Assembly: GCA_016648135.1 (NCBI GenBank)
Contig: JADDOH010001522.1
Location: 45,400 to 109,399 of the forward strand
Source: Agrypnia vestita
Lineage: Eukaryota > Arthropoda > Insecta > Trichoptera > Phryganeidae
Direction of reading: 5' to 3'
Length of the DNA stretch: 64,000 nt
Shown: positions 9,767 to 19,865 of the stretch, in pieces
Layout of the letters: each line of letters opens with the position of its first letter
Position numbering within the stretch: position 1 is the stretch's first letter
The notes under the pieces: generated by a model
Seen by the model: only the letters and a program-made list of their open reading frames with translations
Database searches by the model: none
Told to the model about the DNA's origin: nothing
Made by a program: the position numbers and the translations under genes

Positions 9767-9910
9767 CTGTACACATTGGCCGAGGTTGGCCCAAAGTAAG
9801 GTTGGCCCAATGTGTACAGGGCCTTTTGGCCGTGCGTAGAGACGTTTGCCAAACTTGGCTTGGTAGTCGGTTTTTCGAGCACACATCAAAAGAAAGAGGC
9901 GTGGCTCAAG

Positions 9911-10552
9911 TTGTCAACTTTTTTTAGGGTTGTCAACTTTTTTTACAAGAAATAAAGTATATTTAAGTCTGAGAAGAATATTAAACAGTATTTTAGAAAA
10001 ATGAACAATATTTTATTTATTTAATGTATTAAATACATATTTTTTAGAGCTTCTCGCACAACTTATTAATTTACACTCTTTTTAAAAACTTCATACGCCT
10101 CACCACAATTATAACTAAAATTAAAATAAATGAGGAGCACATTTTTTATTAAATTAATATTTGCTCTATTTCTATCCTCCCGCCACTTTGCATTCATTAC
10201 TGAAAAAATTCTTTCAGTAAATGCTGAGGTGGCGGGAACAGAAAGTAGATATGAGACAATTTTAGTAATATTTTTAAATTCTTCTGAGTTGTTTACTAAT
10301 AAATGGCTCCACTTTTGGCCAGTACTCATTTCAAGAAAATCTTTGTCTTCTGATACTTTTTTATAAATTACTTTGAAATTTGTTAATTCTGTATATAAAT
10401 CATCCATACTAATATTTCTGTGAGCGTTTCAGTCTGAATAATTTTGATGCTGAAAACAGTATTTTGTATATTTTATTTTTGTTCAACAGTAAAAAGTATA
10501 ATGTAGTAAAAAACAATATGATACTAATTTTAACAGTATAGTTGGCAACCCT
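9911..10552 (-). mobile_element. Deleted hAT transposon nested in family W
   Basis: TAGGGTTGTCAAC near the left end and GTTGGCAACCCTA at the right end are inverted repeats of the sort seen in hAT transposons. The flanks GGCTCA on both sides (9903 and 10553) resemble part of an 8-base target duplication. The left terminus carries a duplicated GTTGTCAACTTTTTTTA. Only the last part of the transposase remains inside. Confidence 0.6.
10066..10407 (-). pseudogene. hAT transposase C-terminal dimerisation domain
   Basis: A 113-residue stretch with the signature hAT C-terminus: ILSYLLSVPATSAF-like, TERIFSVMNAKWREDRNR and LIKNVLLIYFNF. This domain joins transposase monomers. The DDE catalytic core and the BED zinc finger that precede it in full-length hAT transposases (usually 600 residues or more) are missing, so this copy cannot move itself. 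Confidence 0.88.
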
Positions 10553-10675
10553 AGGCTCAGCCGGCAACGCGCAACGCGCTTCGATCATTGCGAGGTTCGC
10601 CGACACCGACGTTGGCTAATGTGTAATCGCTGTCCGCCATTTTGCAAGTTTGACGCTCTGCCGAGGTTCCCGGAC

Positions 10676-10850
10676 CGTATACACATTGGCTGAGATGACC
10701 CAAAATGACATTGGCCCAATGTGTACAGGGGTTTTTTTGCGCAACTCAGCGAGGTTTGGCCAAACTTGGTTCATATCCATCGTTTGTCGGTATTTGAATA
10801 AACTTCAAAGAAAGCATGAGTCATTAAGCTATCGTGGAGCAATGAAAAGT
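10676..10850 (+). repeat. Family W, second copy of the left-end segment
   Basis: CCGTATACACATTGGCTGAG...GGCCCAATGTGTACAGG, then GGTTTGGCCAAACTTGG and CAAAGAAAG. This repeats the left-end segment 9767-9900 in the same orientation. Tandem or nested W copies are the simplest reading. Confidence 0.45.
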
Positions 10851-11100
10851 TAGTTGTATGGACAGAAATTAATTATGTGTACAATGAATGAGTTTTATAA
10901 TTCATATAATTTATTTCAACAACGTTATTTAGTCATAACCAAAATAATTACTATTTTTTTTTTATTTGTTTCGTCAAACCGATTGAAAATAATATACATG
11001 AATTATTTTATATTTTAAATATATACGGCTATAAAGGTTTTTACTTTAAAAATTGTACAAAATGGATAAATAATATTTTCAGAAATATTTATTATATTCA
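10851..11100. other. No recognisable feature
   Basis: AT-rich sequence between the W copy and the next repeat. Nothing supportable was seen. Confidence 0.5.
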
Positions 11101-11185
11101 ACTAGCTGTAACCCGTCAAAAATGACAATACTTTTACATGTTTTTCCTAAGGAATAAGTTTTTATTTATTTATATAAAAAAGGAA
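11101..11185 (-). repeat. Family Z terminal segment, copy 1
   Basis: ACTAGCTGTAACCCGTCAAA, then CTTTTACATGTTTTTCCTAA and GGAATAAGTTTTTATTTATT. The inverse is found at 29465-29545 and 49185-49268. The CTAGCTG start is also shared with family Y, so both may descend from one retrotransposon lineage. Confidence 0.45.
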
Positions 11186-11199
11186 AGAAAGAAAAAAAA

Positions 11200-11765
11200 T
11201 ACTACTTACTTACTTACCATCACGCCGTTTCCCCCTTGGGGGTAGGAAGAGAGGATAGAGCGCCATACTCTTCTGTCCTGACATACAACTCTCGCCTCAT
11301 CCACATTCATACATCTTCGCATGCAAGCTCGCCGGTTGTTGAGGCTTCTAACGGGACCATCTTTCAGTATCTGGTTAATCTGGTCATGCCACGTATTCCG
11401 CGGTCCTGTCTTTCTGGCGCCATCTACATAATATCTTTCTATACATAGCATATATATCTTTCTTACGATTCTTTCCTCATTCATTCGCTCAACATGCCCA
11501 AACGATCTGAGCGATCCTTTTTTAATTCTATTATTTATGCTACGTTTAGCTTTACATTCATTTCATCATAAATGGATTTGCCACACCTATGTCTGACGGA
11601 TCCCATCTTCACTGTATTCAATTTACTTTCGTTCCTCTCCTGCCAGCTCCAGGCTTCACTTCCATACAACAGTGACGGTATCAGAATTCCATTACTTACC
11701 ACTAGTTTTGCCTCAGTATACATATTTCTATTAGAAACTATTGCGTTCAAAGCACTACATATATA
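11200..11765 (-). pseudogene. LINE 3' end (family L), decayed
   Basis: Two open stretches on the minus strand (11535-11750 and 11206-11484) encode the C-terminal part of a non-LTR retrotransposon protein: ILIPSLLYGSEAWSWQERNE, then the ARKTGPRNTWHDQI and RACMRRCMNVDEARVVCQDR blocks. The 59035-59940 copy preserves the same order without breaks. A RWFGHVERM block joins them there but is damaged here. The 3' tail is a TAAG repeat on the minus strand. The element is 5'-truncated, as is usual for target-primed insertion. Confidence 0.85.
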
Positions 11766-12410
11766 ATAATAAATTCAAAGCACTACATATATAAGAATAA
11801 AAGATACTACATATGAATAATAAGAATATTTCGTCGCTGTATATATAATTAATCTTATGTGACGTTTTAGTACATTCTGAGATAAACGAATAAAACTGTT
11901 TTAAAAAATAATTGCACAGACTAGATTTATAAAAAATATTTTAAATAATTACTAGGCAGACTTTCTCCATTATTATATAGTATATCTCCATTATTTATAT
12001 GAAACATGTACTAAACGGCAAAAAACGAAAAGAAAAAATTATGTAAAAATTTTTACGTAAAAAGGAAAATGGAAAAAAATTATGTAAAAATTTCTAGGGA
12101 AAAAAAAAATATACGTTAAAAAAGTTAAATAAATTTACGTAAAAAATTACGTACAAAAGGAAAAAATTACGTAAAAAATGTATCTACTAGCAGAAAATGA
12201 TTTTATTATTATTGGTATCGGCGAGTTAATAAATACTAGCTTCGCCGATTGCTTACGTCAGCCGCTTCGCGGCCAATTGTATCTGGCAAATTTTTCACTT
12301 TTAATAACGGGTAGTTTAGATATAATGAAGATAAAGTATTTATTCAGTATTTCTATAAAAATGTAATTAAAATTTCAACAAACAAAATATTCTCGACCGT
12401 AAAAAAAAAT
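11766..12410. other. AT-rich, low-complexity interval
   Basis: Contains repeated AAAATTACGTAAAAA-type strings at 12030-12180 and a short GC-richer bit at 12230-12290 (GCCGCTTCGCGGCC, an 8-base palindrome core). No gene was recognised. Confidence 0.45.
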
Positions 12411-12484
12411 TCGATCCTGCTAGGATTCGAACCTGGAATCTTCAGATCCGCAGTCAGACGCGTTATCCGCTGCGACACACAAAC
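12411..12484 (-). repeat. tRNA-Arg-like SINE head or tRNA pseudogene
   Basis: On the minus strand GCGGATAACGCGTCTGACTG, CGGATCTGAAGATTCC and AGGTTCGAATCCT follow the D, anticodon and T arms of an insect tRNA-Arg. The acceptor ends do not pair, and the anticodon stem has a mismatch. I therefore do not call it a working tRNA. The T arm keeps the Pol III B box GGTTCGAATCC. Confidence 0.6.
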
Positions 12485-12844
12485 AAGGGGACCGTGGCAA
12501 AATTATTGTATACAAAGTGAAATCAGCGTATTAATAATATAGATATATATATGTATACACGTATAAAGTCGAATAGCATACGTAATCCATCGCCAAAAAA
12601 AGTGATACAAAAAACACTGTTTTGGGTCGCACGGTGGGAGAAATAGGCGTAAACGATGAAACAGGGCCGTACTCTGTCAAACTGTATTTGTTTAATGAAT
12701 GTTAATGTTTTATAGAAAAAAAACGGTGTTATTTTTAATGAAAAGTTCTGCTGAAATTACTTATTATAATCGTAGATGCGGAATTTATTTAAATCATTGA
12801 ATTATAAATAAATAATATGTACCTGTGATATGAAAAAACTTGCT
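12485..12844. other. No recognisable feature
   Basis: AT-rich sequence, possibly the tail of the flanking tRNA-like repeats. Nothing else supportable. Confidence 0.4.
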
Positions 12845-12905
12845 AGCGGCTTGAACCAAAAATCTGCAGAACAAACGTCATGACCACTAGACTACCTAGT
12901 GCATC
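12845..12905 (-). repeat. tRNA-like SINE head
   Basis: The minus strand reads GGTAGTCTAGTGGTCATGAC and then TTTTTGGTTCAAGCC. This is the A-box/B-box pattern of a tRNA-derived SINE with a degenerate anticodon region. Confidence 0.4.
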
Positions 12906-13336
12906 AAATAAATAAATTATTATGTTAGTATTTACGTAGTTATTTAGTACGTTAATGTATTTTATACAATAATATTTGTTATCTTTAATAGTGATGTTTA
13001 TACATTTATTACATATTAGTGGAATAACGGGTTATTTAGAAGAAATACGTTATGACCGCCACAAAAGGCATTAATGTTTGTATTTTTCTATAATTTATAA
13101 TTTTTCATTAATTTTTATTTTTAAACAATCATAATTTTATTTTTAAAACAAATCTACTTACATAAAATACAAAAAATCTAAATATCCAAAAAAAAAATGG
13201 TTGATAATTTGCATGATAATAATTTTTGGCTATATCTAAAAAATAAAAAATTTAATCTTTATTTTCAACACAAATTGGTTTCTTAAAGCAATCATGGCGC
13301 TACACTATTACTAAATAATCGACTTGCAAACTTTAA
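12906..13336. other. No recognisable feature
   Basis: AT-rich sequence. Nothing supportable. Confidence 0.4.
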
Positions 13337-14048
13337 TTTAATTTTTGATTATGACATTTAATATGTTGCCGCCGCAATTTGTTACCGAAATGCATTTTTT
13401 CTTTTTCTTAAAGAGAGTTTACTTTTCCAGAAAATTCCAATTGATTTCATTATTTTCGTTTTCTATGATAACTTTTTTACTCTCAAAACAATTTTTTATT
13501 AATTTTAACATATGATATGCGTCCAAAGAAATTACAATTTCTTGTTTTGTAGATTGATGCTTAAAAGTTGGCTTTAAATTATCATAGTCAAATGAGCATC
13601 CTAGAATTTTTGCCATTGATATGTTAACGGGACAGCCATTAAAAGTTAATGAAACTACTTCTACGCCAGCTGCGTGAACTTTTTCTAAACATCGATTTAT
13701 CAAAGATGCACGCTATTGACGGTTAATTCTTTCCGCTTAAAATATGCTAATGGGAGTTTGAAATTCGAATTTATGGCAGTCAAAAAAAAACACTAAAGCA
13801 TCTTTTGCTACCGCAAGATCATCATCGTTGATATCGGTACCCATATCTACGTACCCGTAATAATTTTCTCTGTCATATTCGATGTGCTTTCTGATAGCCA
13901 TTTCATCGAGCGCTAAGTTCGCAACAATTTTATATTCAGTGGAAGAAGATTTTAATCTAAGAGCATCGAAAGCTTCAGAAATAAATCCCGGGTTACCGTT
14001 TATACTTTGGTACCACCTTTTAATGGACTGATCCTGGCTGGACCCCAA
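13337..14048 (-). pseudogene. P-element/THAP9-like transposase fragment
   Basis: Two open stretches (13737-14048 then 13419-13703) plus a continuation to ~13337 match the central part of P-element-type transposases. Visible blocks are IKRWYQSINGNPGFISEAF, LALDEMAIRKHIEYD (with a catalytic Asp), YYGYVDMGTDI, AVAKDALVFF, RCLEKVHAAGVEVVSLTF-NGCPVN (second acidic region) and DAYHMLKLIKN. A frameshift lies between 13703 and 13737. Beyond LEK the sequence continues in another frame as EKEKMHFGNKLRRQHIKCHN with an internal stop. The N-terminal THAP zinc finger, GTP-binding insert and C-terminus are missing. A cut-and-paste transposase in origin, dead here. Confidence 0.85.
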
Positions 14049-14432
14049 AAAATTCCAAGAAATTCAAAGAAGAACCACAAAAGTTGATATTTTGCCGTGC
14101 GAAGTTCTATGTTGTATTGCTAAACTGTCTAAAGTTGACAGAAGTTATTTAGTAATTGAGCTGAAGCAGTTTGTAGACCAATATGAGACTTTCATAAAGA
14201 CGGAATGGGATGAAAATGACAAAAATGAACAAGATAAGCCAAAGCTGAATCATGATGCAGAAAAGAGTGAGGATTATAAATTAGAATTGCAAGAAAAGAA
14301 TTATGTTCACTATTTAGTGAGAAAAAGGGTTTTAGATGTTTAGCGTGCGCTTTATATGTTGTTTCTGAATTATCTCAATCAGGGCTCTTTACTAATCTTT
14401 ACATAGCTTATAAGTTTATATTAACCAATCCC
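14041..14432 (+). pseudogene. hAT/ZMYM-like transposase fragment
   Basis: An 83-codon frame (14092-14343) encodes LPCEVLCCIAKLSKVDRSYL-type sequence and an acidic linker. After one frameshift it continues as CALYVVSELSQSGLFTNLYI then AYKFILTNP. The latter strongly recalls the region just before the CERSFS motif of hAT-like transposases that were domesticated as ZMYM-type proteins. It runs opposite to the P-element fragment and abuts it at about 14045. The family is inferred from pattern, and the conserved end motif itself is missing. Confidence 0.5.
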
Positions 14433-14580
14433 TAAGAATGTTCTTAGGTTTCCACGGCCACTCAGAATCTTCTGGTTTGTGTCTTCTGGGGTACTATGCC
14501 GTATACACATCAGCCCTGATGATGGACCCTGCAATGGGATCTGAAACTTAGGCCAGAAGACACAAACCAGAAAATAACTA
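14433..14580 (+). mobile_element. Penelope-like terminal segment with hammerhead-like motif
   Basis: TCTGGTTTGTGTCTTCTGG (14470-14488) and CCAGAAGACACAAACCAGA (14553-14571) form a 19-base perfect inverted repeat. Between them lie CTGATGA (14516-14522), a GGACCC/GGGATC-type helix, and GAAAC (14543-14547). CUGAUGA...GAAA is the core order of a hammerhead ribozyme, a hallmark of Penelope-like element termini. The flank AAGAATGTTCTTAGGTTT and GGGGTACTATGCCGT is shared with 43690-43860. Confidence 0.5.
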
Positions 14581-15071
14581 TTCCTTGTTACTTTTGAGCA
14601 AATCTTTTCAAAATAAAAAATAGGCTTAGATCAACTTTGAATCAGGAGTTAATGTCTAATCTTTTGTTTATAAATATAATTAAGTATTAATTTAAGTAAG
14701 AATTTAATTATCGATGAAGTGGCAATTTAATTTTCATTACGATGAACTTAAGAAAAAATGATGGTTTAGTGCAGGTACTAAAGGATAAATTAATGTTTTA
14801 AAGAGCTTAATATTAATCCTTGAATAAATAGCGTGATTATTTCCAGTATACATAGTATTTGTCAATTACATATTTAACTTATACCTTTGATATAGATATA
14901 AAATAGGCCTACTTGCAGCTACGGCTTTGAAGCCACGTATTTGAAATTTCTTGCACATAGCCCCCTGACCCACGGTAAGTAGCTCAATCAATGTATGTGA
15001 AAATTATAAGATGGCCGATAGATTCCTGCCTATGTTAAATGTTCAAACAATCATGAAATATCAATAGTTAT
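14581..15071. other. No recognisable feature
   Basis: AT-rich. 14990-15070 resembles 57750-57820 (GATTCCTGCCT...AATAGTTATGGAGATATGCA) and probably belongs to the foldback repeat that follows. Confidence 0.45.
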
Positions 15072-15376
15072 GGAGATATGCAGTATCAAAGATTGCATTT
15101 TTTTAAAAATATTTCTGACTTATTTTTTGCAAAAAGTTGAACTATCATTACAGTAACTTTTATCGATTATGAAAAATTTATTTGTTTCAATAAAACTTAA
15201 ATAAAACGATAAAAACCAAAAAAACTTTTTCCAATTTTCGCAAGGTTTTTTTCATTTTATTCGACTTGTATTAAAGCGAATAAATTTTTCGTAATCTACA
15301 TAAGTTACTGTAATGATGAAAGTTCATGACAGTTCAACTTTATAAAGAAATGCAAACTTTGATATTGCACATCTCC
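15072..15376. repeat. Foldback element with ~105-base arms
   Basis: GGAGATATGCAGTATCAAAG (15072 on) is the inverse of CTTTGATATTGCACATCTCC ending at 15376. The two arms continue inward through CATTACAGTAACTT / AAGTTACTGTAATG and AAAAATTTATT to about 15184 and 15277. Further weak inverse similarity continues into the loop. Arm identity is roughly three quarters. No coding sequence. Confidence 0.6.
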
Positions 15377-15394
15377 ATAAAATGCAGGGGCCTC

Positions 15395-15612
15395 TTCACT
15401 AGTTCTCGCCGAGGGCCCCCAAGGGTGCCAGTGCGCCCCTGTCGCTCTAGCCAAAGCGAGGTAGGCCGATACGTTGGCTAATGTGTAATCGCTGTCCGCC
15501 ATTTTGCGAGGTTGGCCGAGACGTTGGCTCTGCCGAGGTTTGGCCTGTCCGCCATTTTGCGAGGTTGGCCGAGACGTTGGCTCTGCCGAGGTTGGGCCAA
15601 TGTGTACAGGGC
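15395..15612 (-). repeat. Family W right-end segment with internal 53-base tandem
   Basis: Ends GGGCCAATGTGTACAGGGCC, the W terminus. A 53-base unit beginning CTGTCCGCCATTTTGCGAGG occurs twice in tandem (from 15492 and 15545). The same unit occurs once at 10628 in the first W element. Confidence 0.55.
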
Positions 15613-16979
15613 CCTTTACGATTTAGAAATAATAAAGGCTCGTTCGCACCTACTTTCAACGTCGAGTCTCTTGGGACTGTCATAAACAATTTTAATTTAA
15701 CACAAATTACATCTGTTGTATAATAAATATCTAAGGAATAATATTTGTATAGCTGAATGTACGATATTTATCAGTCTCTTGCAATACGTAAAATCCCGAG
15801 AAGAAATATATTATGATTTTACTTTTAAACGATTCAAATAGAAGGAGTATATTTTTGATGTCTGTACCTGGTTTTTATAATACTATTATTTCAAAATTTT
15901 CTGAATTTATTAAATCTATATCTATCTCGATCATCATAGCATTTTAATGCGTAAATCAGGACTAATTTGATGTGGGGAAAATTAAATATAACAAATAAAG
16001 CTGTTTTGCACAATTCTTTCAAAATCTAGCAATATCCTTAAAATTGAATTCAGGTCTCACTATCTTTGACGAAATTGACCGAAAATTGTGTATAATCTTG
16101 TGAATAATCTTCTTATCTTATTCAAAATGTATATATGAAGATTAAATAGATGTATAGAGAGAATTAAGTAATAATTATTCAGAAAACTTAAATTAATAAT
16201 GAACTTAATTAAAACGTTGTTGACCCATTGGTCGGCTTGTGACTTTAAAAATCCCCAATAAATAATGTAAAATAGTCTAGTCGTACAGGGATGTAATGAA
16301 ATACAGTTCTTAATATGATAAGATAATTAGTAAAGTAATTTTACTTTGCTATGGTAACGTCCTTCAAATTATGACATTTGCTACAGAAAAACAATTCACT
16401 CTGAGGATTTTTATAAGCATTTAAACCTTTTACCTTGGATATTTCATTTAAATCATACAGCACCTTCTCTTTGTCTCAATTTTTTTGATAATCTCAATTT
16501 AGATTTTTATTTTTGTGAATCATGCTCTGTAAAATAAACAGGACAGTAATCTTAACATATCTGTTTTTTTCATACTTAATTAATGTTACAGCTTCTCATA
16601 AGCTACGAGTATCGCGTTTGTATATGACAAACTTGTAAACGTTATTAAAATAATTTAAATAAAATATTTAGACGGAAATCATAAAATTTCATTGTAATAA
16701 CATTGGGAAAAGGAAAATCAATTTTGAGCCAAAATTTCTATCGCGGGATTTCGAGATTAGATTTTAATGATCCCGGTATTAATTACCTCATTGGATTATT
16801 AGCGTTACATTTATTTAAAAAAATTAAGTTAATAATTTGATATAATGTAAGATATTCAAACCATAAGTATATATATGTAAGGAATCTTCAAATAAAAATA
16901 TTAATGCAAAAACCATGAATAATAATTAAATCAATTTGAATAAAATGCAACAAAATATAGATTGTTTCATTTTTTAGTC
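15613..16979. other. No recognisable feature
   Basis: Over 1.3 kb of AT-rich DNA with no protein-like frame, terminal repeat or RNA gene that I can support. Confidence 0.5.
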
Positions 16980-17162
16980 TTTGTATGTGGGGTATAAATT
17001 ACTAATTTGAAATTAACTGATTTCTAGTTTTTATGTATCCATACCTTCTGTAATTATGTTTCCTATAAAATCTCGAATTCAGTACATTATAAATTAGTAA
17101 TCCTCTATGAATGCATAAATTTTTTTTGGGATATTGCTGTCTTTGCTTTTATACCCCACAAA
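16980..17162. repeat. Small MITE-like element
   Basis: TGTGGGGTATAAA at the left and TTTATACCCCACA at the right are a 13-base perfect inverted repeat about 180 bases apart. The sequence between has no coding capacity. Confidence 0.45.
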
Positions 17163-17888
17163 TAGTCTTGGTGCTTTGAAACTCGACCACAATATTAATC
17201 CAGAATGTTTTGAATTTTATGTACTAATCCCAGAATTCACAAATATTGTAAACTGGGTTGGGTTGTTGACTTTCCGGGATCCTATTTTGGTTTAACATTT
17301 TAAAATTTTATTAAACAAAAATATAATTCATACATAAAATTTCAACAAAATTTTTGAACTTGAACTTTGAACTAGATCTATGAATTGTACGAAGGCATTC
17401 GTAATATATAAAATTTATTGAAACAACAGTAAAAGAGAGTTGTCACGCGTTTGAAAAAAAATCGTAGACCAATCAAATCAATCAAAAAATCAAATCAATC
17501 ACAGCTACAATACTACACCGACACTCAGAAACATGCCCAAGGGCTAGTTGTGTGGCGATTTCAAAAAATTCAAGTTAAAAAAATTCTTAATAAATAAAAA
17601 TTATAGATTAAACTTATTCTAGGACGTTAATTTTGTATTAGGAATAATATATCAATAGAATTCTTCTACTAATAGTAGTGCAGGAATAATATTTTTCACA
17701 AGTGAACTTGCCGTAAAATAAATAAAACTGAACAATTTATTATTTGCATCGACAGTAAACCAGGATTCTTGAACAACACTCTCGTGTTCTTTTTGTTTAT
17801 TGACGTATCCGGGATAAGTACGGTACTCTTGTCCCGCCGGAAGAGGACTTCTTATCTGGGACCAGTTGTAGAAAAGAGGATTGTTATT
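17163..17888. other. No recognisable feature
   Basis: AT-rich. A slightly GC-richer piece at 17760-17880 has no identified role. Confidence 0.4.
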
Positions 17889-18185
17889 TTACGACTGTAC
17901 TTCTTCTAGTTTAGCGCCAAGAGTTTGGTATCTATGCTGGAAAATAAGTATGGTTTTACCGATCTTAGATATTTCAAGTTGGTGTACAAATGGAAAACAG
18001 CCAGCGTGTTTATTTTGTATGGTTTTTAAACGCAAGAGTTTCTCATTTCGACGAACATGTTTTCGGAACAAATTACACTCTCTTGGAGAAGTATAATAGT
18101 TAAATATAATAATAAAATAACTGAACATCTTTTTACTACGTGTAGTTATGTATATTATTATAGTGACTAGTTGAACAGTTGACAT
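17889..18185 (-). pseudogene. Possible Penelope-like protein fragment
   Basis: The 98-residue frame includes FRKHVRRNEKLLRLKTIQNK followed by HAGC and a hydrophobic stretch. The basic R-x-x-R-R-x-E-K-L pattern recalls the N-terminal region of Penelope-like polyproteins, and a Penelope-type terminal motif lies ~140 bases upstream at 18324. No reverse transcriptase or GIY-YIG motif is present, so this is a weak call and the frame could be chance. Confidence 0.22.
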
Positions 18186-18323
18186 TTAATAAAAACAACG
18201 TACTAGAATACCTTTAATGAAATTATAATGGAATAAAATAATTGATTGAAATATTTAATTCAGTAATTTATTCAGTACCTACTAAATATTTCATGTATCG
18301 TAAGTTGTGTGAAAAGTAACATT

Positions 18324-18353
18324 ACTGAAGATGATGCCTTAGCATCAAAAACG
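18324..18353 (+). other. Penelope-type hammerhead-like motif
   Basis: CTGAAGATGATGCCTTAGC then ATCAAAAACG. It has the order box, perfect 5-base-pair helix GATGC/GCATC, then CAAAAAC in place of GAAAC. One base differs from the CTGATGA core, so catalysis is unlikely, but the layout matches decayed Penelope-like termini. Confidence 0.4.
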
Positions 18354-18944
18354 TTCTAATCGTTATTAACAAATAGTGAATGCAAACAAAGTCATCATTT
18401 TTTAAAATGGTCTTTCAGTGGTTACACAACAAAATTTCAAAAGATTCCCATACGTATTTTAAAGATAGTGTTTTGCGATACTGAGCCATCAACCGCTGCA
18501 TTTTATTGCAAATTCAATAACAATACCATCTTTGGATTCACATTTTAAAAAATCAATTTTTGGCACGTATGTTTCCTACCATGACTGCCGTTGAATTATT
18601 CATCGCAACAATGAATAAAAGTTCATTCTTTGATATTCTAAACCGTCGCCATCCATCTTCGCCAGCGCAGCCCCACTGTTTGACGATTTTTCGCGAGAAC
18701 TTTCGATTTTCACGCCCGGTCGCCCAGAACTATTGTCGCTAATGATTGATTCAAAACTTGGGGTCTGTTGTTTGGAAATGCCTGCGAAAGGCAAAAACTG
18801 ACCCGCGTTAGTAAATCAATGAAGCCTATAACTGTTCTTTTTGAAGTTATACTTCTTAAGGCGCGTTTACAGAGAAATTTTATATGCAACGAAATGCGTG
18901 CGCATCACGCAATGAAATTTTTCATCCCACGAGGTCACGAAACT
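18354..18944. other. No recognisable gene
   Basis: 18560-18790 is GC-richer and has short open frames on both strands without motifs. Nothing supportable. Confidence 0.4.
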
Positions 18945-19087
18945 AAGATGGCGGTTTTCCAGGGAGGGAGTGGGGTAAAGACGGAGAAGGCTCCTAGATT
19001 TTCCTAAAGTTACTAAAGCATAAGTTAGCAAACTTTGGATCAGATCCGTCAAACAGTGTAGATTTGTATAGCGAATAGACAGACATT
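18945..19087 (+). repeat. Dispersed repeat family Y, copy 2 (3' part)
   Basis: GGAGGGAGTGGGGTAAAG, TCAGATCCGTCAAACAGTGT, AGATTTGTATAG and AGACAGACATTAAGTTTT correspond to the 3' half of family Y. It is joined directly to family X copy 5. Confidence 0.5.
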
Positions 19088-19346
19088 AAGTTTTTTTTCG
19101 CGCCTACTCCACGCGTCGGGCTCTAAAATTAAACAATATATAAATCGTTAAAATTTCAAAAAATCCAAAATTATACTATAATTATTCAATTTTTTAAATG
19201 AAAATTTGTAAGATTTTTTTTATCGTCACCACGAGTCTGCCTGCAAAGCTTCAACTCGATTGGATCACGAGATTAAAAATCGATCCAAAGTTTTTTCGAC
19301 AGACAAGCAGACGAGCAGGCGCTATGAGTTAAAAGAAAGGAAGTAA
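19088..19346 (+). repeat. Dispersed repeat family X, copy 5
   Basis: TCGCGCCTACTCCACGCGTC, CCAAAATTATACTATAATTA, CACCACGAGTCTGCC and GATCCAAAGTTTTTTCGAC in family order, ending GAGTTAAAAGAAAGGAAGTA. It shares its unusual opening (CGCGCCTACTCCACGCGTCG) with copy 7, so those two form a subfamily. Confidence 0.6.
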
Positions 19347-19865
19347 ATAGAAAGGCAGGTAGCTATTTCAGTGAATTGTCATAAGACATTTTTTTTGAAA
19401 TTAAGAAATTATGTAGACTTGCATGAAGTGTGTTTCTATATTATCCCTTTAAATCCATACGACAGTTATTAACCTTAAACTCAATTTCTTTTTCCCGCTC
19501 TTTTTGTTTTCTTCTATCTTCCTTATAGATTCTTTTATACGTTATTTAGCCGCGCACCTGTCTTTCCAACCAGTCAGTATTAGTCGCTACCTATAGTCGT
19601 TATCTATGGAAGGCATCGGCCATTTCATAATGCGTGAACACCACATTTTCTTTAAAATATCGTACTCAGCCTACCTAACTAACCTTACGCCTCTACACTA
19701 GATATAAGCATTCTGCTGCATCGAGCCCATAATTGTGAAACTGGTCTATGTCAAGAAATCGAAAAAAATGATTTTATTAATTATTTCGTGTCACACTATT
19801 TTAATGGATATGTTAAAAAATGAATATTGTGAAAAATATAAAGCAATAGCAATAATCCTTAGAAT
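19347..19865. other. No recognisable feature
   Basis: AT-rich. Nothing supportable. Confidence 0.4.

Larger units (their letters stand above)
9767..10735. mobile_element. Family W MITE-like element, interrupted by a hAT element
   Basis: Left end CCTGTACACATTGGCC and right end GGCCCAATGTGTACAGG are inverse copies. Subterminal repeats of the GGTTGGCC / GCCGAGGTT type occur at both ends. The right part includes GCTGTCCGCCATTTTGC, which recurs at 15490-15600. A separate hAT-derived element (9911-10552) sits inside, so about 330 bases belong to W itself. It abuts gypsy relic 2 at 9766. TIR style and size suggest a non-autonomous DNA transposon. Confidence 0.5.

Noticed and set aside
9767..9889. 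N-terminal ~40 residues of the integrase-containing frame
   Set aside because: This part is translated family-W repeat, not gypsy protein.
12411..12484. Functional tRNA-Arg gene
   Set aside because: Acceptor ends do not pair and the anticodon stem has a mismatch, so a SINE head or pseudogene is more likely.
15447..15723. 80-codon frames on both strands with internal repetition
   Set aside because: Repetition comes from the 53-base tandem in the family-W terminus.
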